Positions 1-6,265 of a DNA stretch of 8,850 nt are shown here, piece after piece. Both the position numbers and the translations under genes were made by a program. The stretch is taken from contig JALWSL010000068.1 of NCBI GenBank assembly GCA_027080405.1, forward strand, positions 1 to 8,850, given 5' to 3'. The DNA comes from Planctomycetaceae bacterium. GTDB taxonomy: Bacteria > Planctomycetota > Planctomycetia > Planctomycetales > Planctomycetaceae. Positions within the stretch are counted from its first letter, which is position 1; each line of letters opens with the position of its first letter. Under the pieces are notes generated by a model that made no database searches, was not told where the DNA came from, and was given only the letters and a program-made list of their open reading frames with translations.

Positions 1-1
1 T

Positions 2-643
2 GTGAACACCGCCTTTGCCCCCGATCTGCAACTTCCGGGATTCAAGCAAAACACGCCCGGTCTCCGCTCGATGACTCCGGAAGAAATCGAAAACAGCTTG
101 AAGGCGCAAGGGTTGGGAAGTGATTACGAAGAGATCAAGTCGATTCAATCGATCGCGCCTTTTGTCGATTACGAACCGGACAAGAAACTTCGCAAAGAAG
201 ATCCCGGCAGGCACCTCTGCTTTCCCGGAACCACACATCCGGGACTCGTTTCCAACGCGGATGTGCAATGCCCCAATATAGAGCCGTTGCCGGAATCGGA
301 TCAATTTGTTTCCCGTAACTTCGCTCATCTCGATTACACCTGGAAAGCGACGAATTTGCACCATTATCCACTTTACTTCGAAGATCCCAATCTGGAACGT
401 TATGGTCACATGCGTCGCCCGCTGATTCAGCCGATTGTTTCTGTTACCCGCTTCAATATACAACTGCTCGGCTTGCCTTATCAGATGGCGATGCAACCTG
501 TTTCCAAGTGTGTCTATCCCCTGGGGCACTTTCGCCCTGGCGATGTCTGTACCCCGAAATACGTGTACCAGATCCCTCTCAATCCGTGGGCTGGTCTGAT
601 CACTGCAGAAATCTACACCGGCCTGTTTTTCCTGATCCCGTGA
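2..643 (+). CDS. Conserved hypothetical protein, 5' end outside window
   Basis: The reading frame is open to the left edge. The GTG at base 2 may be an internal valine codon, so the true start is probably upstream; 213 residues are visible and the frame ends in TGA at 641-643. I do not recognise a named domain. The protein is rich in Pro, Tyr, His and Trp. It has a polar N-terminal half and a compact C-terminal half with conserved-looking blocks: FAHLDYTWKATNLHHYPLYF (residues 108-127), LLGLPYQMAM (155-164), YPLGHFRPGD (172-181) and IPLNPWAG (191-198). It ends in a hydrophobic tail, GLFFLIP. Proteins of this look are, from memory, common hypothetical proteins in Planctomycetes, often exported or envelope-associated; that is recollection, not a search result. 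No signal peptide can be judged because the N-terminus is missing. The downstream gene is 233 bases away, so there is no sign of operon coupling. The CDS call is firm; the function is unknown. Confidence 0.8.
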   Translation: MNTAFAPDLQLPGFKQNTPGLRSMTPEEIENSLKAQGLGSDYEEIKSIQSIAPFVDYEPDKKLRKEDPGRHLCFPGTTHPGLVSNADVQCPNIEPLPESDQFVSRNFAHLDYTWKATNLHHYPLYFEDPNLERYGHMRRPLIQPIVSVTRFNIQLLGLPYQMAMQPVSKCVYPLGHFRPGDVCTPKYVYQIPLNPWAGLITAEIYTGLFFLIP

Positions 644-654
644 TCCGGCATATC

Positions 655-719
655 TTGTGCGGGATCTTGCAGAGCTTTGATAATCGAGGTGATTCCCGCA
701 CGATCAGATGTACCGTGCG
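655..719 (+). other. Alternative hairpins between hypothetical gene and CNNM gene
   Basis: An 8-base perfect inverted repeat pairs 657-664 (GTGCGGGA) with 694-701 (TCCCGCAC), extendable by U-G and U-A pairs outward, with a 29-base loop. The right arm overlaps a second stem: 697-702 (CGCACG) can pair with 714-719 (CGTGCG) across an 11-base loop. The two stems share bases and cannot form together. No T-run follows either one, so this is not a standard intrinsic terminator. It could end the upstream transcript or act as a leader element for the gene at 877. The pairing is seen directly; any function is inference. Confidence 0.35.
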
Positions 720-818
720 ATCGGGGGGCTCTGTCACAATTCCATTTGACAATGACTCCCCGTTTAATGCGCCCGTTGAATCTGTTCCGGGCAGCGGATA
801 TGCCTGTGGTGTTTTATC

Positions 819-827
819 TGCTAGAAT
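819..827 (+). promoter_or_regulatory. Candidate extended -10 promoter of the CNNM gene pair
   Basis: TGCTAGAAT matches the extended -10 form TGnTANAAT, 49 bases before the ATG at 877. No good -35 box lies 16-18 bases upstream, which is tolerated in extended -10 promoters. A perfect TTGACA at 746-751 lies too far away to serve it. The rest of the 644-876 gap holds the hairpins listed separately and no gene that I can support. Confidence 0.35.
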
Positions 828-876
828 ATATCACCAGCGTTCGATACAGGTAATATGATCACCAGTAATATCATCC

Positions 877-2178
877 ATGATTCAAGAGGTATACAATTCG
901 GTTTCGCTTTGGTTGCCCGGAGTCGGTCTGATGCTGATTTTGACGGCGGTCTCCGGCTTCTTTTCCGGTAGTGAGACGGCGTTGTTCTCTCTTTCCCGTG
1001 AAGATTTGCATCGGTTTCGCACGGGTAGCCGGGGTGAGATGCAGATATTCCACCTGCTCTCACGGCCCACGCGATTATTGACGGCGATTCTGTTCTGGAA
1101 TCTGATTGTCAATCTTTCCTACTTCGCAATCAGTGTGGTATTGGCCCGTCGGTTGATGAATGCCGGGTTTCAAGGCGTGGCGTGGGGGATCAGTTTTGTC
1201 GGAGTTGTCAGCCTGATATTGTTTGGCGAGGTACTCCCCAAAAGTCTCGCGGTCACGTTTCCTCGACAAATTTCCGAGTTGGTCATTTGGCCTCTTTCTC
1301 TTTCGGTTCGCTTGTTGGATCGTGTCATTCCTGTTTTGCAGATGATCACACTCGGCCTTCAGCGGGGATTTTGGGCCGATCTGAAAGAGGAGACGGTTCT
1401 GGATGCCGATGACCTGGAAAAGGCCGTCGATCTCTCCTCGCAATCGAGTGAAATGATCGCTCAAGAGCGGAATATTCTGCATCATATTCTCGATCTTTCC
1501 GAAATTGTGGTTGAAGAAATTATGCGGCCACGGGGGACTTACATCACCGTTTCGCCCCCGGTCAGCTGGCAGGATTTGGGGCAAAAAATGCCCGCAGGAG
1601 GGTTTGTTGCGATCGTCGAGCAGGGGACCGATCAGGTCAATGGCGTATTCTGGTTGATCGACACGATCTATGACGCGAAACAGGGGTTGGAATCCTTTCG
1701 GGAATCGGTGGTCTATTTACCCTGGTGTGCCCATGCTGCAGTTGCTCTGGATACGATGCGTTCGCAGATGTGCCATGTTGCAGTCATTGTCGATGAATAC
1801 GGTCAGACTGTCGGCACGCTGACGCAACAGGATCTGCTCGACAGCATTTTCTCTTCCTCTCCTTCACGAGCGAGAAGAATATTGAATCGGGAAGCGGTTC
1901 TGGAGGTCGATAAGAATGTTTTTCATCTCGATGGATTGACGACCTTGAGATATCTGTCGCAGCATCTGGGAATCGACTTCGATCCTGAGCGGGAACAGAG
2001 TGTTACTCTGGCTGGACTGTTGCATAAAAAATTGAAAGAGTTTCCCCAAGTCGGGGACGAGTGCGTCTGGATGGGGTGGAAATTCCGTGTGATAGAAGTA
2101 AAGGATCGAAGCCGCATTCGTGTTCTTGCCGAGCCTGTTGACCAGAATGAAGGGCAGGCGGGGAGGAAACATGATTGA
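877..2178 (+). CDS. CNNM/CBS membrane protein of the HlyC/CorC family
   Basis: The 433-residue protein has the standard architecture of the family. An N-terminal CNNM (DUF21) membrane domain spans about 1-165, with helices near 12-30, 66-90, 100-118 and 130-160. It contains the family motifs SGFFSGSETALFSLS (26-40) and FGEVLPKSLA (116-125). A CBS pair follows, about 215-325; the second CBS is clear (HVAVIVDEYGQTVGTLT, 300-316, then DLLDSIF). A C-terminal CorC_HlyC transporter-associated domain occupies about 335-420. Family members sit in the inner membrane with cytosolic CBS domains and have been linked to Mg2+ or Co2+ efflux and resistance; the old name hemolysin is misleading. The substrate cannot be read from sequence. 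The start is set by an in-frame stop at 856-858 and ATG at 877, with no strong Shine-Dalgarno. The 3' end overlaps the next gene by 8 bases, which suggests translational coupling. Confidence 0.9.
   Translation: MIQEVYNSVSLWLPGVGLMLILTAVSGFFSGSETALFSLSREDLHRFRTGSRGEMQIFHLLSRPTRLLTAILFWNLIVNLSYFAISVVLARRLMNAGFQGVAWGISFVGVVSLILFGEVLPKSLAVTFPRQISELVIWPLSLSVRLLDRVIPVLQMITLGLQRGFWADLKEETVLDADDLEKAVDLSSQSSEMIAQERNILHHILDLSEIVVEEIMRPRGTYITVSPPVSWQDLGQKMPAGGFVAIVEQGTDQVNGVFWLIDTIYDAKQGLESFRESVVYLPWCAHAAVALDTMRSQMCHVAVIVDEYGQTVGTLTQQDLLDSIFSSSPSRARRILNREAVLEVDKNVFHLDGLTTLRYLSQHLGIDFDPEREQSVTLAGLLHKKLKEFPQVGDECVWMGWKFRVIEVKDRSRIRVLAEPVDQNEGQAGRKHD
2161..2170 (+). promoter_or_regulatory. Ribosome binding site deciding the start of the second CNNM gene
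   Basis: GGGAGG (2161-2166) lies four bases before ATG 2171, inside the end of the upstream gene. It supports ATG 2171 over the ATG at 2120, which would add 17 residues (basic, with no family features) and enlarge the overlap to 59 bases. Confidence 0.65.
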
Positions 2179-3166
2179 ATTTCTCGGCGTTCTGCTTCTG
2201 TTCCTTCTTGGTGTTCGACTGTCCGCATTTTTCAGCGGGATCGAGACGGCTTTTTATCGTGCCAGCAAATTACGGCTCAGTATCGATGCACAAACAGGCG
2301 ATCTGCTTTCACAGAAGATACTGGATTACGTGCGTGAACCTTCCCGGTTCGTTGCGACGATTCTCATCGGAAATAATCTTGCCAATTATATCACCACCTT
2401 TGCGATCGGTTACGCGAGCATTCTCGTTATGGGAGAACTGACAGAAGTCGCGGAAGTCGGGGTGACGATCTGTATTTCTCCGGTGATCTTCATTTTTGGC
2501 GAGTTGCTTCCGAAAACACTCCATTATCGCGCCCCTTTGATTCTTCTCAAACGGTATTTCCTCTATTTCCGTTTTATTCACTGGTTGCTGCTCCCATTCA
2601 GTTGGCCTCTGATGTTGCTGACAAATCTGCTTCAAAAAATGGGGGGAACTTCCCAGCAGCCAGTGATGAAAATTCTGGGCAGGCGTCCCCTGGCCAACGT
2701 GATTGGACGCGGTCATGATGAAGGAGTGCTGACGTCGGCACAGCACGATTTGATTCAGGGAGTCTTCCAAAACGCGAACTGGCCCCTGGGATCGATGGTC
2801 ACTCCGAAAGAGGTGGCGATCAGCTTCGAGCAGACTCCTTCCCGGGCGAAGCTGCTGGATTGTGCCCAATCATTCGGCCTGATCGAAATTATTGTGGGAG
2901 AGGGGAAGGAAGAAATGCCATCTATCAGCTACTACCGGGTCATTGATTTGCTGTTGTCCAAATCTCCACTGCATCAGTTGAAAAGGATTCCGCCGGTCAT
3001 TTCGAGTGATTCTTCCCGCCTGGAAGCCCTGTACCATTTGCAGGAGCAGAATGCGGAGTTGGGCGCAGTCTATGAAAATGGTCAATTGGTTGGCGTCATC
3101 AGGCATCGGACATTGGCGGAATCTCTGTTACAGGGAGAGAGTATGATTGGAACGACGCCTTCCTGA
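2171..3166 (+). CDS. Second, divergent CNNM/DUF21 membrane protein, short form
   Basis: From ATG 2171 this is 331 residues, about 100 fewer than its neighbour. The CNNM membrane domain (about 1-155) is clear, with AFFSGIETAFYRASKLRL (19-36), LIGNNLANYITT (65-76) and FGELLPKTL (109-117), each matching a landmark of the upstream protein. After residue 165 it departs from the family: the region at about 205-320 has the spacing expected of a CBS pair but only weak resemblance (GSMVTPKEVAISFEQTPS at 207-224; AVYENGQLVGVIRHRTLAES at 299-318). There is no CorC_HlyC C-terminal domain. The short CBS-like part may have lost ligand binding. Since CNNM proteins form dimers, one inference is that the two gene products form a heteromer; an independent transporter is the alternative. 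The gene is tandem and overlapping with the full-length paralogue, so both are likely on one transcript. Confidence 0.85.
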   Translation: MIEFLGVLLLFLLGVRLSAFFSGIETAFYRASKLRLSIDAQTGDLLSQKILDYVREPSRFVATILIGNNLANYITTFAIGYASILVMGELTEVAEVGVTICISPVIFIFGELLPKTLHYRAPLILLKRYFLYFRFIHWLLLPFSWPLMLLTNLLQKMGGTSQQPVMKILGRRPLANVIGRGHDEGVLTSAQHDLIQGVFQNANWPLGSMVTPKEVAISFEQTPSRAKLLDCAQSFGLIEIIVGEGKEEMPSISYYRVIDLLLSKSPLHQLKRIPPVISSDSSRLEALYHLQEQNAELGAVYENGQLVGVIRHRTLAESLLQGESMIGTTPS

Positions 3167-3182
3167 AAAGTCCCATCATGAC

Positions 3183-3198
3183 CGTCCTGTTATGGACG
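3183..3198 (+). terminator. Weak hairpin after the CNNM pair
   Basis: CGTCC (3183-3187) and GGACG (3194-3198) form a five-pair stem with a six-base loop, 16 bases after the stop codon. Only three T follow a few bases later, so termination would be weak at best. It also lies where the -35 region of the next promoter would be. Confidence 0.25.
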
Positions 3199-3211
3199 CC
3201 GTTTCGCATCG

Positions 3212-3220
3212 TGTTATACT
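3212..3220 (+). promoter_or_regulatory. Extended -10 promoter before the acyltransferase gene
   Basis: TGTTATACT is a near-perfect extended -10 element (TG, one base, TATACT), 43 bases before the proposed start at 3264. The -35 position (about 3192-3197, ATGGAC) is poor. Together with the hairpin just upstream, this suggests that the acyltransferase starts a separate transcript. Confidence 0.45.
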
Positions 3221-3263
3221 CCCGGTTACCTCAACAGGATTTTTGCATTAACGAAAGAACAGT

Positions 3264-3935
3264 TTGAAACTGAATAGCCCATTTTTGATCAAGCTTCAAG
3301 CCGTCGGCTTCACCGTCGCAATGTGGCTTCTGTTTCGTACATTGCGTAAGGAAATACACGAAACCGTTCCGGGAACCAATCCCTATTCGCCGCAGACAAA
3401 AGAAAGTTTTATCTACAGCGTCTGGCATGATTCGATGCTTATTCCGACTTTTGGTGGAAAGCATCGTCGCTCGGTCGCATTGACAAGTCAGCATACTGAT
3501 GGTTCGATGGTGGCACATGTGTTGCGGCTTGTGGGAATGTCTACCGTTCGTGGATCAACCAATCGTGTTACCGCAGGGGCGATTCGTGAATTGATCAAGA
3601 CGGCTGAAAACAGTCATCTCGTCATTACCCCCGATGGTCCCCGTGGTCCTCGTCGGGAGATGTCAGTTGGTGTCACCTATCTTGCTTCGCGTAGCGGTTG
3701 CGCCATTATCCCAACGGCGTTTTCGTGTTCCCGTTGCTGGAAAATCAAGGGGAGTTGGACCGAATTGGTGATTCCCAAACCATTTTCAAAGGTCTATCTT
3801 TTGTTGGCAGCTCCCTACCACGTTGCTGCCAAGCTGGATTCCGCTTCCCTCGAGGAAGCTAAAAATGGTCTTCAGAAAGAAATGGACAAAATCAATGAAG
3901 CGGCTGAGAAACTTGTCAGTCGAAAAAACTGTTAA
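3264..3935 (+). CDS. DUF374-type lysophospholipid acyltransferase family protein
   Basis: The 223-residue protein matches the DUF374 branch of the acyltransferase superfamily. The landmarks are VWHDSMLIP (53-61, with the catalytic-type His55), [18 protein letters not shown] (75-92), RGSTN (96-100) and the hallmark [10 protein letters not shown] (121-130), followed by [18 protein letters not shown] (136-153). An N-terminal hydrophobic stretch (about 6-25) would anchor it to the inner membrane. Family members transfer acyl groups to lipid acceptors, and some act near lipid A or phospholipid synthesis; the acceptor here is unknown. The TTG start at 3264 is the first start in frame with a plausible length. 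The Shine-Dalgarno is weak (GAAAGAACAG upstream). ATG 3321 would remove 19 residues including most of the hydrophobic segment, so TTG is preferred. The C-terminal 35 residues are charged and helical-looking. It is flanked by gaps on both sides, so it is probably monocistronic. Confidence 0.85.
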   Translation: MKLNSPFLIKLQAVGFTVAMWLLFRTLRKEIHETVPGTNPYSPQTKESFIYSVWHDSMLIPTFGGKHRRSVALTSQHTDGSMVAHVLRLVGMSTVRGSTNRVTAGAIRELIKTAENSHLVITPDGPRGPRREMSVGVTYLASRSGCAIIPTAFSCSRCWKIKGSWTELVIPKPFSKVYLLLAAPYHVAAKLDSASLEEAKNGLQKEMDKINEAAEKLVSRKNC

Positions 3936-3984
3936 CCGGCAAGCGAAACTTTCTGATCGTTGAACGGGCATTTCCTCTGCCGCA

Positions 3985-4013
3985 TTTCCAGCACCTCTGT
4001 TACAGCATATATT
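3985..4013 (+). promoter_or_regulatory. Candidate promoter of glucokinase
   Basis: TTTCCA (3985-3990) and TATATT (4008-4013) are separated by 17 bases. They match the sigma-70-type consensus at 4 of 6 and 5 of 6 positions. This leaves a 5' untranslated region of roughly 110 bases before ATG 4133. The AT-rich patch continues as ATTATACA, so the exact -10 could shift by a few bases. Confidence 0.4.
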
Positions 4014-4072
4014 ATACAGGATGCCGTGTATGGATCAGGTCACAGGGAGCCTGTATCTCTTCCGGATCAGCA

Positions 4073-4088
4073 GAGGTTCCGAGGTTCC
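4073..4088 (+). repeat. Tandem duplication GAGGTTCC x2
   Basis: The 8-base unit GAGGTTCC occurs twice back to back in the glucokinase 5' region. A second, looser repeat, GGATCAG, occurs at 4032-4038 and 4064-4070. They may be slippage duplications or small operator half-sites; nothing more can be said. Confidence 0.6.
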
Positions 4089-4132
4089 CGTGTAGAGACA
4101 ATTCAAACAGACGAAACAGAACAGGAACGGTA

Positions 4133-5119
4133 ATGCTACTGGCTGGTGATATTGGTGGAACGAAAACAACGATTGCATTTTTCGAATCTCACTCCCCCTG
4201 CGCTCCATTGCACGAACGAACTTACAGTTCGAAGGATTATTCCTGCCTGAAAGAGATTTTGGCGGAATATCTGGCCGACTACGAGTTTTCAGTCGATGCA
4301 GCCTGTTTTGGCGTTGCCGGGCCGGTGCATGAAGGACGTTGTGAAACAATCAATTTACCCTGGCAGGTGGATCAGGCAGAACTCGCCGAGTTGGTCGGCA
4401 GTCCGCGAACGCGAATCATCAACGACCTTGAAGCGATGGCCTGGTCGTTGGACGATCTGACGGAGAGCGATCTTCATTGTATCGACGAGGGTATAACTGT
4501 TGCGGGCAATCGAGGTGTGATCGCAGCCGGGACCGGATTGGGCGAAGCAGGGGTCTGGTACGGGAAGTGGTATCATCCTTTCGCCAGCGAAGGAGGTCAT
4601 GCGGACTTTTCGCCCCAATCTTATGAGGAGGATGCACTGCTCGGTTTTTTACGTAACAAATATCAGCACGTTTCCTGGGAGCGGGTGCTTTCGGGGCCGG
4701 GGATCGAAAATATATTCGAGTTTCTGGTCAATACCTATCGGGAAAGGCCCACTGCGGAGGTGCTGAATCGGATGACACACGAAGACGATGCCGCCGTCAT
4801 CACCTCGGCTGCGCTGGAAAAAAGTTGCCCGGCCTGTATGAAAACGATGCAGATGTTCGTTGCTTTGTACGGAGCCGAAGCGGGAAATCTGGCCCTCAAA
4901 CTGATGTCTGTGGGGGGGATATACATTGGCGGAGGGATTGCTCCCAAAATATTGCCGCTGCTCGATGGCGATACTTTTCGAAACGCTTTCAGTCAAAAAG
5001 GGCGGCTCAGTTCGGTGGTTGATAATATGCCGGTGTACGTCATTAAAACGAAAAAAGCTCCATTATTCGGGGCTGCCCACGTGGCCCATCTTCTGGCAAC
5101 TGATCAGCCGATTTATTAG
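4133..5119 (+). CDS. glk: Glucokinase
   Basis: This cytosolic enzyme phosphorylates glucose to glucose-6-phosphate with ATP, the entry step to glycolysis and the pentose phosphate route. The 328-residue length is usual for the bacterial Glk family (E. coli type, not ROK). Visible landmarks are the phosphate-binding [12 protein letters not shown] (2-13); INDLEAMAW (96-104) with the catalytic Asp98; [12 protein letters not shown] (131-142); [12 protein letters not shown] (150-161) with sugar-binding Glu153 and His156; [12 protein letters not shown] (179-190) with Glu183; and [17 protein letters not shown] (261-277). The cysteine-rich ROK zinc motif is absent, which separates it from ROK kinases. 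ATG 4133 is preceded by AGGAA at 4123-4127, a good ribosome binding site. A run of seven G at 4912-4918 lies within the [14 protein letters not shown] region; the frame is intact. The gene probably has its own promoter. Confidence 0.95.
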   Translation: MLLAGDIGGTKTTIAFFESHSPCAPLHERTYSSKDYSCLKEILAEYLADYEFSVDAACFGVAGPVHEGRCETINLPWQVDQAELAELVGSPRTRIINDLEAMAWSLDDLTESDLHCIDEGITVAGNRGVIAAGTGLGEAGVWYGKWYHPFASEGGHADFSPQSYEEDALLGFLRNKYQHVSWERVLSGPGIENIFEFLVNTYRERPTAEVLNRMTHEDDAAVITSAALEKSCPACMKTMQMFVALYGAEAGNLALKLMSVGGIYIGGGIAPKILPLLDGDTFRNAFSQKGRLSSVVDNMPVYVIKTKKAPLFGAAHVAHLLATDQPIY

Positions 5120-5142
5120 AGTAGGGGGGAAGTAGAGAAGGG

Positions 5143-5217
5143 ACGGCACATCTTTTGTATCTTCATCAGATGATGCAATCTCTGGTCTGACTACAAGGGC
5201 AAAACAGGCGGTGCCGT
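5143..5217 (+). other. Long-range inverted repeat after glucokinase
   Basis: ACGGCAC (5143-5149) and GTGCCGT (5211-5217) are perfectly complementary over seven bases and enclose 61 bases. Inside is a near-palindrome, CATCAGATGATG (5164-5175). The right arm is followed by ATTTTC, too short for a convincing terminator. It could be a weak glk terminator or the outer stem of a leader RNA for proC. Confidence 0.3.
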
Positions 5218-5240
5218 ATTTTCAGAATCTGGAAGATGGG

Positions 5241-5313
5241 CGGGCTTCACGGTGAAGTTCCCGTCTGGTGACGGAAACGGCGACCGTCCCGGCAACCCGA
5301 CTCTGGTGTGAAG
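5241..5313 (+). promoter_or_regulatory. Structured candidate leader of proC with competing stems
   Basis: Several stems can form just before the proC start. One is CGGG plus CTTCA (5241-5249) with TGAAG (5253-5257) plus CCCG (5260-5263). A second is CCGTC (5261-5265) with GACGG (5270-5274). A third is the same GACGG with CCGTC (5284-5288). CTTCAC (5245-5250) can instead pair with a second GTGAAG copy at 5308-5313, which ends 19 bases before the ATG. Shared arms mean these are alternatives, as in attenuators or riboswitches. I could not match it to a known class. The pairing is observed; regulation is inference. Confidence 0.35.
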
Positions 5314-5332
5314 ACAGCGACGAAAGAGCAAA

Positions 5333-6154
5333 ATGAATCAGCAATCGAGTGAAACAATCGGGTTCGTCGGAGCGGGCCGCATGGCCAGTGCTCTCGCAAA
5401 AGGCTTCGTCAGCCAGAACGCAATTCAGGCAGATCAGTTGTTTGCGTTTGATATTTCAGAACAGGCAAGGGACACTTTTCAGCAGCAGACAGGGGGGACG
5501 ATTCTGGAATCTCATGCCCAGTTGCTGCAGCGCTCATCGATTATTTTTCTCGCAGTCAAACCGCAGGTGCTCCCGGATGTGGCTGCGGATTTGGCGAGTG
5601 GATTGAGTGAAGATCAGCTTGTTGTCTCAATTGCAGCGGGGGTGACACTATCGCAGCTTGAATGTTTGTTGCGACAGCATCAACAGGTGATTCGTATCAT
5701 GCCCAACACTCCTGCTCTGGTCGGTGCGGGGGCGGCTGGCATGTCCTGTGCAACTGCGGTGACAAAACAGAAACGGGATTATGTCCTTCAGCTGATGAAG
5801 ACCGTCGGAGTCTGTCACGAGGTGGAAGAGTCATTACTCGACGCCGTTACCGGGTTATCAGGGTCTGGGCCGGCTTATATTTTTCAGGTGATAGAGGCCT
5901 TGAGCGATGGGGGCGTGAAGGAGGGCTTGCCACGTGCTGTCGCCACGGAATTGGCTGCACAGACTGTCCTGGGGGCAGCGAAAATGGTTCTGGAAACGGG
6001 AGAGCATCCCGGTAGCCTGAAAGACGCAGTTGCCTCTCCGGCGGGAACGACAATCGCGGCGATTGCTGCACTGGAACGGGGCGGTTTGCGGGCAGCCGTT
6101 ATCGATGCGGTTCAAACAGCGGCCAATCGTTCGAGGGAACTTTCGCAGTCGTAA
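5333..6154 (+). CDS. proC: Pyrroline-5-carboxylate reductase
   Basis: This cytosolic enzyme reduces 1-pyrroline-5-carboxylate to L-proline with NAD(P)H, the last step of proline synthesis. At 273 residues it has the usual family length. The N-terminal Rossmann fold is marked by IGFVGAGRMASALAKGF (9-25), then FLAVKPQ (72-78) and the active-site-region MPNTPALVGAGAAGM (123-137). The C-terminal dimerisation domain has TGLSGSGPAYIFQVIEAL (173-190) and the P5CR signature LKDAVASPAGTTIAAI (229-244). All landmarks are intact. The ATG at 5333 is preceded by a weak purine stretch (CGAAAGAGCAAA) rather than a strong Shine-Dalgarno, and the MNQQSSE lead before the Rossmann strand is of normal length. 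The 213-base gap to glk is structured. The next gene begins about 94-109 bases after the stop. Confidence 0.96.
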   Translation: MNQQSSETIGFVGAGRMASALAKGFVSQNAIQADQLFAFDISEQARDTFQQQTGGTILESHAQLLQRSSIIFLAVKPQVLPDVAADLASGLSEDQLVVSIAAGVTLSQLECLLRQHQQVIRIMPNTPALVGAGAAGMSCATAVTKQKRDYVLQLMKTVGVCHEVEESLLDAVTGLSGSGPAYIFQVIEALSDGGVKEGLPRAVATELAAQTVLGAAKMVLETGEHPGSLKDAVASPAGTTIAAIAALERGGLRAAVIDAVQTAANRSRELSQS

Positions 6155-6233
6155 GGTTTGCTTTTTCGATATTCCCAACGCAGAATGGCATTGTTCGCGG
6201 TTTCGGTTTGCCTGTTTCTTTCTGGATTCTTTG

Positions 6234-6265
6234 TGAGGACAACCTTTATGAGGACAATATCGATG
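6234..6265 (+). repeat. Tandem 15-base duplication of ribosome binding site plus ATG
   Basis: TGAGGACAA occurs at 6234-6242 and again at 6249-6257, exactly 15 bases apart, and each copy is followed by an ATG (6248 and 6263). The offset is a multiple of three, so both ATGs are in the same frame and each has its own Shine-Dalgarno (GAGGA), eight bases ahead. Either could start the lactonase-like gene; the products would differ only by MRTIS at the N-terminus. Confidence 0.7.

Noticed and set aside
746..751. Perfect TTGACA -35 box
   Set aside because: No -10 element sits 16-18 bases downstream (the sequence there is GC-rich), and the nearest TTTAAT is only 11 bases away. It is probably a chance match.
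508..858. Plus-strand open frame of 116 residues running from the first gene into the gap
   Set aside because: It overlaps the well-supported frame at 2-643 for 136 bases, its composition is unlike a folded protein, and its downstream half covers the hairpin region. It has no recognisable motif or ribosome binding site.
1075..1584. Minus-strand open frame of 169 residues
   Set aside because: It lies wholly inside the CNNM gene at 877-2178, whose frame carries clear family motifs; the antisense translation is low in hydrophobic structure and matches nothing I know.
2309..2869. Minus-strand open frame of 186 residues
   Set aside because: It is the antisense shadow of the second CNNM gene; the Gln, Arg and His-rich composition is typical of an antisense frame.
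4912..4918. Run of seven G in glucokinase as a programmed frameshift site
   Set aside because: The zero frame continues through intact family motifs to a normal C-terminus, and no alternative product or stimulatory structure is evident.
5241..5263. Guanidine-II (mini-ykkC) hairpin with an ACGG loop
   Set aside because: The loop contains ACGG but A and T flank it as a pair, leaving CGG, and the required second ACGR hairpin is not present at the proper spacing.
5211..5332. Cobalamin riboswitch before proC
   Set aside because: Loose matches exist (GGTGCCG, GGTGAAGTTCC, CCCGGCAAC), but the conserved AGGGAA and CGCCACTGT-type elements are missing, the spacing is wrong, and proC is not a usual B12-regulated gene.
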